From assembly GCA_016931935.1 (NCBI GenBank), contig JAFGDW010000118.1, forward strand, positions 1-33,628: a stretch of DNA of 33,628 nucleotides, written 5' to 3'. Below, piece after piece: positions 7,114 to 15,628 of the stretch (position 1 is the first letter of the stretch; each line of letters opens with the position of its first letter). The notes under the pieces were generated by a model. The model worked only from the letters and a program-made list of their open reading frames with translations. It was not told the origin of the DNA and did no database searches. This DNA comes from Candidatus Zhuqueibacterota bacterium (GTDB lineage Bacteria; Zhuqueibacterota; Zhuqueibacteria; Thermofontimicrobiales; Thiofontviventaceae). The position numbers and the translations under genes are program-made.

Positions 7114-9711
7114 TTATTTCATCAAAACCATCTTGCGAATATCCTGGAACTGAATACCAGCATTACCGCGAACTTCAATACGATAGATATATTCACCAGA
7201 TGTCAATCCCGCTGCATTAAAATTAACCATATAATTACCGGCAGCCATTGCTTCGTCAACCAGTGTTGAGACTTGTTGTCCCAGTGTGTTGTACACTGTG
7301 ATGGTGATATGGCCAGCTTCTTTAACGGCAAAATCAATCTTAGTATCAGGATTGAATGGATTCGGATAGTTTTGTTTCAGAGCGAATTCTGTTGGCATAG
7401 AATTGTCTTTTGCTGCTACAGATGTCAATGTTGCATTGACTGTAACTGATAATTCGCCCAGGTTACCGGAGAAGTCCACCGCGCGGACTTTGTAACGGTA
7501 AACACCGAGTTGACTTACGGTATCGTTGAATTCCAGACTGGTGGTTGTTCCGATGAGTGTCGATGCATCGGCTACCACTGGCCGGTTCCATGTACGGTAA
7601 ATCATGTAGTAATTAACATCCGGATCGGCAGGGGCTTCCCATTCGATACTGATATCACCGCCTGGAGCCTGGGCCAAGACTACACTTCCCGGAGCATGCG
7701 GAACTAAATTATCAACGGAGTAACCTTCAGTGGGTTCGGATTCTTGAACTTCGCCCATTTTGGAAACGGCAACAACTTTGAAAGCCGTCATGGCGTTACC
7801 CATGGCGGTGGAATCATAAACGGTCGGAACGACCAGTGCGTAACGGCCGCTACCATCAGCGGTTACTTCACCAACATTTGTCCAGGTATCATCGCCATCA
7901 TCACGTTTTACAACGTATGTCATAACCGGATCAATAGCAACACCATCATCGGCGGTTTTGTTCCAAACGATGCGGACTTGTTTACCCTGATCATTCGGTA
8001 CATCCATAATTTCAACAATACCACCAGCCAGGCCATGATTTTCAACAGCCTGCATTGAGACCTTCAACAAACCAACAACAAATGCCGGATTGTGAATACC
8101 AAGGCTGCGATCTTCTTCAACTGCAAACCAGTTATATGCTGCTTTGGCATCGGTTTGTGTATAAACGTAGGTTCCACTAATATCAACTTCAGGATCGCCA
8201 AGCGGAGGCAGCATCATGCCGAGTTCTTCCAGCATGCCTTCAACTTCTTCCTGCAAGCCTTCTTCTACGCCATCACCATCATGATCGGCAACACCATTCA
8301 TGTAGAATTTCTTTTCGCCAAAACTTTCACCAACTTCACCATGACATTCAACACAGGCTTCGACATTGTCCATGCCTTCCGGTGTAACCATTCTAAAGCT
8401 ATGACCACCTGCGATTTTTGCCTGGTCGACTTCTTCATTTTCTGCCATATGACAAGTAACACATGCATTTTCAATTCGCTTATGCGCAGATGATGGAATA
8501 TTTTTGCCAAAAGTAGGCATATTCATACCAAGCAGAATTTCTGCTTGCGGACCATGATGGGGGCCGTAGTGTGAACTGTAGCTGAAATTCGGGCCTGTAT
8601 AGACCGCTGCATCAACACGGCTTTTGTGGCAATTCATACAAAGTTTGCCAAGGCCGCCAACAGAAACGGTTTCACCATCGGCAAGGGTTACATCGGCAGT
8701 GCGCAATTGGTGTGCAATTTCATCACTGTGTGGCTCATGGCAAGTTGCACATGTAATTGGAGTTACGTCCGGTGCGCTGGCGAGATTTTCTTTTCCACCT
8801 TTTACCCATGCAACAAATCCGGAACCACTATGGCAGGGAGCACAACTTGCACTGGCACCGCGTGCCATGTACAAAGGATTACCATGTCGCGAAACATCCC
8901 ATTGGTTAGGATAAGAATGGTGACCTGAATCATGGCACAATGCACAATCAGCAGCGTCAATGCTAGAAACCATTTTGCTGTCACTTACAACGCCATTATG
9001 AGCGCTACCAGGACCATGGCAGCTTTCACATTGAATGCGAGCCAATTTCATAGCATTGGGATAAGCGACAACCATGTTAGCGTATTGGCCTGGATAAAGA
9101 CTATCCGGGAATACAAATCCACGATCATCGAAACCATTATTATCAGCATTAACATCATAACCAGTTGTGTGGCAGCTAATACAAGAAGCGGAATAGTGGT
9201 CACTTGCAATACCGTTCAGACCATTTTCGAACAGGGAATAATGGCCTGTCTCCATCCATTCGTCGCCTTTGCTCTTATGGCAAACGACACAATTACCATC
9301 CCCAGCGGAAGCACCAACGTATGTACCAGCATTTATTGTTACGCTGGCTGAAGCACCGCCATTTGCAAATTCTACAACGTATGAACCAACGACATCGGGT
9401 TTAAATACGGCAATCTGTGTTACCGTATCCATGTCTGCCGTTACTGTAATAGCAGCAACCGAACCTGTCGGTTTTGTGGTCACGGTCCATGTCGGAGCCA
9501 ATGTTGCACCACTAACGGTACCTTTTAGATACATCTGTGTTTCCACTCCGACATTCAAAAGACCATTGTAGGCCAGGTCGAAAATGTCGAGCGTATCGCT
9601 TGCTGCGTCGCGTGGTGACATACCATAAGGTGCCACGGAAGCAGTTTGAGCGAGTGCAATTGTACTACCACAAACTAATACCAACATTGTGATAATAACT
9701 TTTTTGAACAT
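7114..9711 (-). CDS. Secreted 9-haem cytochrome with Ig-like, fibronectin-like and type IX sorting domains
   Basis: 865 residues. A signal peptide is cleaved after ALA (residue 21). Residues about 60-130 look like a PKD/Ig-type beta sandwich. Nine CxxCH motifs (CVVCH 141-145, CISCH 177-181, then CESCH, CALCH, CAPCH, CATCH, CMNCH, CVTCH, CVECH) occupy about 141-460. Acidic and beta-rich regions follow, including fibronectin III-like sequence (about 670-770), then a C-terminal sorting domain from residue 776 (YPNPFNP; LxSGxYxYRI; ending KMVLMK). The ATG has GGGAGGTG upstream. The sorting domain implies export across the outer membrane by the type IX system and surface attachment or release, so the haem domain probably acts outside the cell. 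The spacing resembles octahaem/c554-like cytochromes, but I cannot assign an enzymatic reaction. A receiver gene lies 19 bp upstream. Confidence 0.88.
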   Translation of the reverse strand: MFKKVIITMLVLVCGSTIALAQTASVAPYGMSPRDAASDTLDIFDLAYNGLLNVGVETQMYLKGTVSGATLAPTWTVTTKPTGSVAAITVTADMDTVTQIAVFKPDVVGSYVVEFANGGASASVTINAGTYVGASAGDGNCVVCHKSKGDEWMETGHYSLFENGLNGIASDHYSASCISCHTTGYDVNADNNGFDDRGFVFPDSLYPGQYANMVVAYPNAMKLARIQCESCHGPGSAHNGVVSDSKMVSSIDAADCALCHDSGHHSYPNQWDVSRHGNPLYMARGASASCAPCHSGSGFVAWVKGGKENLASAPDVTPITCATCHEPHSDEIAHQLRTADVTLADGETVSVGGLGKLCMNCHKSRVDAAVYTGPNFSYSSHYGPHHGPQAEILLGMNMPTFGKNIPSSAHKRIENACVTCHMAENEEVDQAKIAGGHSFRMVTPEGMDNVEACVECHGEVGESFGEKKFYMNGVADHDGDGVEEGLQEEVEGMLEELGMMLPPLGDPEVDISGTYVYTQTDAKAAYNWFAVEEDRSLGIHNPAFVVGLLKVSMQAVENHGLAGGIVEIMDVPNDQGKQVRIVWNKTADDGVAIDPVMTYVVKRDDGDDTWTNVGEVTADGSGRYALVVPTVYDSTAMGNAMTAFKVVAVSKMGEVQESEPTEGYSVDNLVPHAPGSVVLAQAPGGDISIEWEAPADPDVNYYMIYRTWNRPVVADASTLIGTTTSLEFNDTVSQLGVYRYKVRAVDFSGNLGELSVTVNATLTSVAAKDNSMPTEFALKQNYPNPFNPDTKIDFAVKEAGHITITVYNTLGQQVSTLVDEAMAAGNYMVNFNAAGLTSGEYIYRIEVRGNAGIQFQDIRKMVLMK

Positions 9712-9730
9712 AACACCTCCCGAAATTTAA

Positions 9731-10084
9731 TTAAGGTTTAAGAAGAGTTGTCAATTGATTCATATCAAATGGCTTTTCAAAATAGCCAATAATATTTAAT
9801 GATTTGGATGTCTTTATTTTATCCGGTAATTTATGCGACGACATGACGATCACTTTTTGTCCGGGATATATCTTTCCGATTTCCAGAAGCCAATTATCAT
9901 CCGGTGCATCCGGCAATTGAATATCTGAGAGTACGAGATCAAATGAACGATGAGAAAGAATATCCAATGCATCACGCACACGTCCGATGTGTTCAATATT
10001 AACACCGTCTTGCTGTTGAAGGAACTGACATATATTTTCAGCGAGAAATTGTTCGTTTTCGATTACCAAGACATTCATATCCAT
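9731..10084 (-). CDS. Single-domain response regulator receiver
   Basis: 117 residues, only a CheY-like receiver. The phosphoacceptor is Asp54 (LVLSD), the switch residue Ser82 (VIVMSS) and the conserved Lys is Lys104 (FEKP). The usual Asp-Asp pocket is replaced by Glu9 and Glu11. There is no output domain. The start is ambiguous: AAGGA directly abuts the ATG at 10084 but stands six bases before an in-frame ATG at 10078, which may be the true start. The gene ends 19 bp before the secreted 9-haem cytochrome, so the two are probably cotranscribed. It may act as a phosphate sink or protein-interaction switch for the nearby histidine kinase; this is inferred from position. Confidence 0.85.
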   Translation of the reverse strand: MDMNVLVIENEQFLAENICQFLQQQDGVNIEHIGRVRDALDILSHRSFDLVLSDIQLPDAPDDNWLLEIGKIYPGQKVIVMSSHKLPDKIKTSKSLNIIGYFEKPFDMNQLTTLLKP

Positions 10085-10559
10085 TCCTTGCGAGATAGTC
10101 TTGCTATCTTAGACAAATATCATACCAATAGTAATTGAAATATTTTGTGTTTGATTTTTAATAAGTTAGGGAAAGAATAAAAAGTTGCAGATTTGAAAAA
10201 TGGATAAAATTATCCTTTCAAAGAATTGAATATTGGAATGGATTTTTAACAAAATTGAGCACAACAATCTGATTTTTAGGGGATTAATCGGATGGCTAAT
10301 TTTCTCCACAATTTTATAGTTATGTGTTCACTTTTAACAAAGGACACAAATCATACGACAAATTAATATATGCTTCAAACTGATGTATTTCAAACATATT
10401 TATTGAGCGGTTAGTTCAATGCCAATCCTTAACATGCTATTGGCTGTTGGCTATTAGCTAATAGCCACAGGCCACCAGCGACCAATATTATTTTCATAGA
10501 TTGGATAATTTAAATGTTCATTTTATGACCGTGTTCAGTATAAACGCTTGTAACTCTGA
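10085..10559. other. Intergenic region upstream of the receiver gene
   Basis: No gene is seen in 475 AT-rich bases. The only clear structure is the 20-bp palindrome at 10448-10467. By eye I found no GG-N10-GC sigma-54 promoter for the minus-strand genes here. Confidence 0.6.
10448..10467. repeat. 20-bp perfect palindrome
   Basis: TGGCTATTAGCTAATAGCCA is fully self-complementary. It lies about 90 bp past the stop codon of the NtrC-type gene, which is transcribed toward it, so it could form a terminator-like hairpin without a T-run. A related TGGCTAATAGCCA occurs at 19409-19421, which suggests a dispersed repeat. Confidence 0.6.
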
Positions 10560-11948
10560 TCAATTACTCTCTTCCTTCAATCCATGTTTTTTGATAAAGT
10601 AGCGAACAATGTGCCTGGGCTCGCCCAGCATTTCAGCAGCTTTTAATTGATTCCATTCACTAATTTGCAGTGCCTGCAGCACCATTGACCTTTCCAGTTG
10701 ATCGATATACGTTTTTAGCGATGTATTCTTTAAATCACGGATAGTCGGCTGTGATGCTGCTGTATTCGCTGTCTGTTCCATCATTTCACAGGGGAGATGG
10801 TACACGTCGATGACATCAGTATCGCACAGGATAACGGCGCGTTCAATTGTATTATGTAATTCCCGTAAATTACCCGGCCAGTTGTACGAAACCAGCATTT
10901 CCTGCGCTGCTTTCGAAAGACGCCGCACAGGTCGGCGTAATTGACGGGCAATTTTTTCAAGAAAAAACTGTGCAATTAACAACAGTTCCGCACGTCGCTC
11001 ATGTAGCGTCGGTAATTTCAAATGAAACATATTGAGCCTGAAAAATAAATCGTTGCGAAATTCCTTTTGCTCCACCTGCTGCCGGATATCACGATTGGTT
11101 GCTGCAATAATGCGAATGTTCACCTTAATATCACGAATCCCCCCCAATCGCTTGAATACCCGCGTTTCGATGACCCGCAGCATTTTTGCCTGTAACCCGG
11201 TCGACATTTCGGAAATTTCATCGAGGAATAGCGTACCGCCCTTGGCAAGTTCAATAAGACCAATCTTTCGCTTTTTCGCATCGGTGAATGCGCCGGGTTC
11301 GTAACCAAACAGTTCACTTTCTAGCAAATTTTCCGGTAATGATGCACAGTTAATTTCCACAAACGGACTATCAGCATTCGGCCCATTTTGGTGAATGAAA
11401 CGTGCTACCATTTCCTTACCGGTTCCGCTGGGACCTTCGATAAGTATAACACTCTCCTCCACCTGGGCAATTTTTAACGCCATATTTTGCAATTCAACCA
11501 TCTCCGGTTGCTGGCTGATAAAAAATGTATCCTGATACGATTCCTGGAGCCTTTTTTTATAATAATTAAACTGATTGTTCAATTCAAACCGTTGCAATTG
11601 TTTGTTCACGCTGACAATCATTTCATCCAGTTCGAACGGCTTAATCAGATAATCATCGACTCCAAGCTTAAGCGCCTCAATTGCAGAACGCACCGATGCA
11701 TGAGCGGTAATAATGATCGTGGGAATACCGAGCATTTTATCTTTCACAAATCGATAAACATCCAATCCATCTCCATCAGGTAAATTCAGGTCAAGCAAAA
11801 TTAAATCAGGAAATTTGGATTGTAACACGGCTTTTGCATCTGCAATTGTGTGCGTCGTTTCTACGGTGAATTCTTTTTCCTCGAGTGCGCTTTTTATAAA
11901 GAAACTCAAGTGTTCTTCATCATCCACAATCAGAATAAATGGATTCAT
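10560..11948 (-). CDS. NtrC-family sigma-54-dependent response regulator
   Basis: 462 residues. An N-terminal receiver carries Asp9/Asp10, phosphoacceptor Asp53, Thr81 and Lys103. The AAA+ domain has Walker A GPSGTGKE (172-179), the sigma-54 contact loop as GAFTDA (219-224, a known variant of GAFTGA), Walker B GGTLFLDE (about 237-244) and an arginine-rich sensor region (FRNDLFFRL). The C-terminus has a Fis-type helix-turn-helix (AAEMLGEPRHIVRYFIKKHGL, shortened here). It should activate sigma-54 promoters after phosphorylation. Its ATG overlaps the kinase stop codon (TAATG), so translation is coupled and the pair forms a two-component system. The adjacent cytochrome genes are the obvious target candidates, but no sigma-54 site was identified in this window. 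Confidence 0.95.
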   Translation of the reverse strand: MNPFILIVDDEEHLSFFIKSALEEKEFTVETTHTIADAKAVLQSKFPDLILLDLNLPDGDGLDVYRFVKDKMLGIPTIIITAHASVRSAIEALKLGVDDYLIKPFELDEMIVSVNKQLQRFELNNQFNYYKKRLQESYQDTFFISQQPEMVELQNMALKIAQVEESVILIEGPSGTGKEMVARFIHQNGPNADSPFVEINCASLPENLLESELFGYEPGAFTDAKKRKIGLIELAKGGTLFLDEISEMSTGLQAKMLRVIETRVFKRLGGIRDIKVNIRIIAATNRDIRQQVEQKEFRNDLFFRLNMFHLKLPTLHERRAELLLIAQFFLEKIARQLRRPVRRLSKAAQEMLVSYNWPGNLRELHNTIERAVILCDTDVIDVYHLPCEMMEQTANTAASQPTIRDLKNTSLKTYIDQLERSMVLQALQISEWNQLKAAEMLGEPRHIVRYFIKKHGLKEESN

Positions 11949-14020
11949 TAACTTTCGACTCCGGTTGGTAAATGAATATGGACAGTTGTTCCACTGTTTT
12001 CTTCGCTTTTTAAATCCAATGTGCCACGGTGCATTTCAACAATCTTTTTACTAATTGCCAATCCAAGCCCACTACCCTGTGTGCGCGTACTGAAGAATGG
12101 CTGAAAGATTTTTTTCATGATATGTTGGGGAATCCCTTTTCCCTGATCCTCCACATACCAATCCAATCCGTGCGAATTCCGCTCAACCCGCAATGATAAA
12201 TAAGCTCCGGGCTCAGATGCCTGCACACTATTAAGGAAAATATTCCACAAAACTTGTTCAATTTTCTGTTCATCAATCATAATCGGCGGCAGATTTTGTT
12301 CAATCGAAATCGCCAATTTCAATCCGTTTTTCTCTAAAGTCGGACGAATAAGCGTTTCCACACGATGAACAACCTGCTCAACATTGACTTGTTTCAAATC
12401 CAGTTGCTCTTCTCGGGCGTAGGTCAGCAATCCTTTGAGAATTCTATCGACCCTCTGGATTTCCTGCAACAAGCGCTCGAAATAGCTATGCTGCTTATCG
12501 TTGGCTGCCACCTGGCTTTCCAGAAGCTGAATACCGGTTTGAATACTGGCGAGTGGATTTTTTATTTCATGAGCAATTCTGGCGGCCATTTCTCCGACTA
12601 TCGCCAGATGTTTACGCCGCTCCCGCTCACGCTCCAACTGTTTGGTTTTGGTGACATCATGAACAATTCCCTGATACACCATCTTGCCGCCAAGTAAAAA
12701 CCGGCTTAATGAAACTTCGGTCTCCATCAATTGTCCGGTTCTGCTTTGAAGATTGATTTTCAGGATCGAGTACGGTTGGCGCGACCGGATAAACTGACGC
12801 AAATCACGCTGGCACGCTGCAAGTGCGGCAGGTTGAATTAACGATTGTACAGAAAAAGATTCATTCATTATTTCATCATGGGAATACCCAAACTTTTTCT
12901 CGAAACTGGGATTCACCATTAACAGCTTACGCCGCGTACTGAGGAATACCGGATCGGGTGATTGATCGAGCAACACACGATAACGCGATTCCGCTTCATT
13001 TTTTTCTTCTACCAGCGCATTCTGGATTTTGAGATTATTGACTTCCTGAGAAACTAATATATTGTTGGTATTAATTCGATAAATAACTGTAGCACCGGCA
13101 ATGACTGCAAGAATCATTAATAATACCAGAATCAGATTATTTTTGAACAGATTGCGAATCGCAACCGTTACATCCTGGAATGGCGTACTCAATGCAATAA
13201 TCCAATGCGAATGGCCCAAATCTACGTGCTGGTACGCCACCATCTGTTTAACACCGGCATTATCTTCCTTTATAATATGACCAGTATCTGTCTGCAGCAT
13301 TTCCTTCTCAAATTCAAATGACGTATGGCATTGCATACATGAATCTGCGCCATCATAAATGCTATGCAGCAGCATTTCCTTATGTTTGGGATGATAAATA
13401 ATGAACCCCTGGTCGTTCATAATCCATGTATTATCTTTAGTCTCATGCATAATCGGCAGCAGTGCAATATTTAGAGACTCTTCCACGTCCAGCACACCGA
13501 GAACCGCACCTAACAGTGTTCCATCTTTTTCCATCAATGGCGTAATCAAACAAATAAATACTGCATCATTGATCATGATATTCTTTGTGAAAATTTCGGT
13601 ATGATTGTGCTGAATAGCATCATTAAATGCGTGCTGGAATTTTTCCTGAACCCGGATATGTTGTTGGGAAGGACACGGATAATTTTCCGGATACCCAAAG
13701 CTGGCGTTTCCGTTCGTATCAATTCGAATAAGATATTTAAACCCCTGGACCAAATCGAATGTCCGCTTATAAACATGCAGAATAGTTACAGATGGCATCT
13801 GGGAATATGCTGTTAATTCCGCCAATCCCTCAACAGCTTTAACCCGTTCATCGATAAAAGCTTTTAAGCTGAGCGCTGCCTGATTGGCAAGCATTTCCTG
13901 TTTGTCATGATAAAACTGGATTACGTTGGCTTTGGTACGGAAATATTGGACGTGTGCAAAATATCCAAGCAGAAAAACGAGGATAAATGCGCTGCTAAAT
14001 ATCAGAATTCGATCACGCAT
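11948..14020 (-). CDS. Membrane histidine kinase with a haem-c motif in its periplasmic sensor
   Basis: 690 residues. Transmembrane helices lie at about 5-23 and 294-315 and enclose a periplasmic Cache-like domain (about 30-290). Within it a CMQCH motif (228-232) predicts one covalently bound haem c. A cytoplasmic PAS domain (about 343-460), HisKA H-box with His484 (RIAHEIKNPL), and an HATPase_c domain (N-box NIFLNSVQA, DQGKGIP, GSGLGLAI) follow. Haem-c sensor domains of this layout are known from Geobacter chemoreceptors and kinases, where they respond to redox state or ligands. The kinase probably phosphorylates the NtrC-type regulator in the same operon, which starts on its stop codon. The signal could be periplasmic redox potential tied to the multihaem proteins next door. 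Kinase identity is certain; haem attachment is predicted from the motif. Confidence 0.93.
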   Translation of the reverse strand: MRDRILIFSSAFILVFLLGYFAHVQYFRTKANVIQFYHDKQEMLANQAALSLKAFIDERVKAVEGLAELTAYSQMPSVTILHVYKRTFDLVQGFKYLIRIDTNGNASFGYPENYPCPSQQHIRVQEKFQHAFNDAIQHNHTEIFTKNIMINDAVFICLITPLMEKDGTLLGAVLGVLDVEESLNIALLPIMHETKDNTWIMNDQGFIIYHPKHKEMLLHSIYDGADSCMQCHTSFEFEKEMLQTDTGHIIKEDNAGVKQMVAYQHVDLGHSHWIIALSTPFQDVTVAIRNLFKNNLILVLLMILAVIAGATVIYRINTNNILVSQEVNNLKIQNALVEEKNEAESRYRVLLDQSPDPVFLSTRRKLLMVNPSFEKKFGYSHDEIMNESFSVQSLIQPAALAACQRDLRQFIRSRQPYSILKINLQSRTGQLMETEVSLSRFLLGGKMVYQGIVHDVTKTKQLERERERRKHLAIVGEMAARIAHEIKNPLASIQTGIQLLESQVAANDKQHSYFERLLQEIQRVDRILKGLLTYAREEQLDLKQVNVEQVVHRVETLIRPTLEKNGLKLAISIEQNLPPIMIDEQKIEQVLWNIFLNSVQASEPGAYLSLRVERNSHGLDWYVEDQGKGIPQHIMKKIFQPFFSTRTQGSGLGLAISKKIVEMHRGTLDLKSEENSGTTVHIHLPTGVES

Positions 14021-14055
14021 AGCTGGTCTTCAGATAGTTAATTCTATTAAATGTT

Positions 14056-14083
14056 AATATAATCAATTTTACAGGAAAATCAA
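14056..14083 (-). promoter_or_regulatory. Sigma-70-type promoter for the kinase/regulator operon
   Basis: On the minus strand, TTGATT (complement of 14078-14083) and TATATT (complement of 14056-14061) are 16 bases apart, about 36 bp before the kinase ATG at 14020. Confidence 0.5.
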
Positions 14084-14174
14084 ATTATTTTTTATGATGA
14101 TAGAGTCAGGAGAATGAAAAATTTAACATTGCATGAGAATGAATAACAATCATACACATTATCGAAAAAAATGC

Positions 14175-14203
14175 TTGATTTTGAGTTCTTAATTCTGTAT
14201 ATT
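14175..14203 (+). promoter_or_regulatory. Sigma-70-type promoter for rpsU
   Basis: TTGATT (14175-14180), a 17-base spacer and TATATT (14198-14203), about 50 bp upstream of the rpsU start. A strong ribosome binding site AAAGGAGGT (14238-14246) lies nine bases before the ATG. Confidence 0.6.
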
Positions 14204-14255
14204 GGTGACTGATTTTAGCACGTAAACAACTAAACTGAAAGGAGGTTGAAACAAC

Positions 14256-14453
14256 ATGCCTGCGGTTAAGGTTCGGGATAACGAAAATTTTGAGCGAGCA
14301 CTACGCCGATTCACCAAAGCGTGTGAAAAAGCAGGGTTGATGTCTGATATTAAAAAACATCAGCATTTTGAAAAACCCAGTGAACGACGCAAACGTAAGA
14401 TGAACGCTGCAAAACGTAAGATGCGCAAGATACAGATGCTCGAGAACTATTAA
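14256..14453 (+). CDS. rpsU: 30S ribosomal protein bS21
   Basis: 65 residues, very basic, with the typical opening VKVRDNENFERALRRFTKACEKAG (shortened in sense: VKV-x-E-x-F-x-x-A-L-R-R-F) and a C-terminal KPSERRKRK...AKRKMRK stretch that binds 16S rRNA at the small-subunit platform. Length matches the family. It starts a plus-strand run with the YqeY-like gene 29 bp downstream, followed by the CvpA-like gene and mutS2, and has its own promoter and a near-consensus Shine-Dalgarno sequence. Confidence 0.96.
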   Translation: MPAVKVRDNENFERALRRFTKACEKAGLMSDIKKHQHFEKPSERRKRKMNAAKRKMRKIQMLENY

Positions 14454-14482
14454 TCCCAAGTATCATTGTACGAGGTCACCAG

Positions 14483-14926
14483 ATGTCCTATTTAAGCACT
14501 CTTCAAAACGATATGAAGGTAGCAATGAAAGCAAAGGACAGCGTACGTTTAAATACAATACGTATGCTGATTTCCCAGATGAAAAATGCTGCTATCGATG
14601 CCCGTGAAGAATTGACGCCTGAACAGGAATTGGCTGTTTTGTCGAGTGCTGCCAAAAAGCGAAAAGAATCCATTGAAATATATGAGAAGAGTAATCGCTC
14701 CGACCTCCTGGAAAAAGAACGTCAGGAACTATCCATCATCGAAACGTATTTACCGGCACAGATGTCAGATGCCGAGATTGAAAAGGTTATTACAGAGATC
14801 GCCGCGGAACTTGGTGCTTCCAGCATGAAAGATCTGGGTAAATTGATGGGTGAGTCAATGAAACAATTAAAAGGGAAAGCCGACGGAAAGAAAGTTCAAG
14901 ACATTGCTCGACGCAAACTGGCCTGA
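14483..14926 (+). CDS. GatB/YqeY domain protein
   Basis: 147 residues matching the YqeY family over full length: N-terminal helices with the signature DMKxAMKAKDxxRLxTIRML, then ARxELTxEQELAVLxxxAKKRKES and the C-terminal half with LPAQMSDAEIE and GKLMGxxMxxLKGKADGK. The C-terminal part resembles the tail domain of GatB in the Asp/Glu-tRNA amidotransferase; the cellular role of free-standing YqeY proteins is not established. It is often found next to rpsU, as here, and is probably cotranscribed with it. Confidence 0.92.
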   Translation: MSYLSTLQNDMKVAMKAKDSVRLNTIRMLISQMKNAAIDAREELTPEQELAVLSSAAKKRKESIEIYEKSNRSDLLEKERQELSIIETYLPAQMSDAEIEKVITEIAAELGASSMKDLGKLMGESMKQLKGKADGKKVQDIARRKLA

Positions 14927-15020
14927 GCATTTAATATGAAATTCTAAAGAAGTGGATGGAGTGAAGGTGTATTTTTTTTCGCTTTGTTCGCTTTTTTTAT
15001 TTATATAAAAGGTAACGCCA

Positions 15021-15626
15021 ATGACCAATAATGGCCTATCATATCTCGACGTACTAATTGTTATCATACTCGCGATATTTGTTTTCCGCGGTTTCAAACG
15101 GGGATTTGCCGGAGAATTGACCAAAATTATCGGTGTCATTCTTGCGCTTATGTTATCCACAAAATTTATGAATAATGTTGCGGAATTTTTGGTCACAGCA
15201 GCGAACATCCCTCCGGCATTTGCTATGGTAGTGTCATTTGTAATGATTTTTGTCGCCACAATTTTACTGTTCAAATATGCGGGCACGCATTTGGAAAAAC
15301 TCATCAAAGTATCAGTTGCATTGAAGACAGCCGATAATTTTCTTGGTGCCATACTGGGACTTTTCAAAGGAGCAATCTTCGTAAGTCTGTTCATGCTTCT
15401 GCTCACATTGCTCTCGTTTTCCGATGCGGTTCAGTACCATACAAAACATTCGTTGCTATTCGGCCCAATGCGGGACATTGCACCAGCGGCCTATGACGCA
15501 CTTAAAAAAATGGCAGGCTCGGAATCCTTTATTATGGAATTTGAAGAGGCATTTTCAGGAATAGCCAGGGACAAACGCGGACAGGGCGTCAATTTATTAA
15601 TCGATCATTTTCAAGCAGGCAAGTAA
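15021..15626 (+). CDS. CvpA-family membrane protein
   Basis: 201 residues with about four hydrophobic segments (roughly 10-22, 27-45, 65-88 and 110-130). The opening YLDVLIVIILAIFVFRGFKRGF is reduced here to its hallmark: D-x-x-x-x-x-I-x-x-x-x-x-G-F-x-R-G-F, as in the CvpA/colicin V production family. An AAGG ribosome site precedes the ATG. The stop codon is two bases from the mutS2 start, so the two genes are cotranscribed. The role of the family is poorly defined (inner-membrane protein linked to colicin V export and envelope stress). Confidence 0.85.
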   Translation: MTNNGLSYLDVLIVIILAIFVFRGFKRGFAGELTKIIGVILALMLSTKFMNNVAEFLVTAANIPPAFAMVVSFVMIFVATILLFKYAGTHLEKLIKVSVALKTADNFLGAILGLFKGAIFVSLFMLLLTLLSFSDAVQYHTKHSLLFGPMRDIAPAAYDALKKMAGSESFIMEFEEAFSGIARDKRGQGVNLLIDHFQAGK

Positions 15627-15628
15627 CG

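Noticed and set aside
10085..10559. A sigma-54 promoter upstream of the receiver/9-haem genes
   Set aside because: Looking for GG-N10-GC on the minus strand here and in 6555-6720 by eye gave no good match. A weight-matrix scan would settle it.
11277..11294. GAFTDA in the NtrC-type protein as a sign of lost sigma-54 contact
   Set aside because: GAFTDA is a naturally recurring variant in intact activators, and all other ATPase motifs are present.
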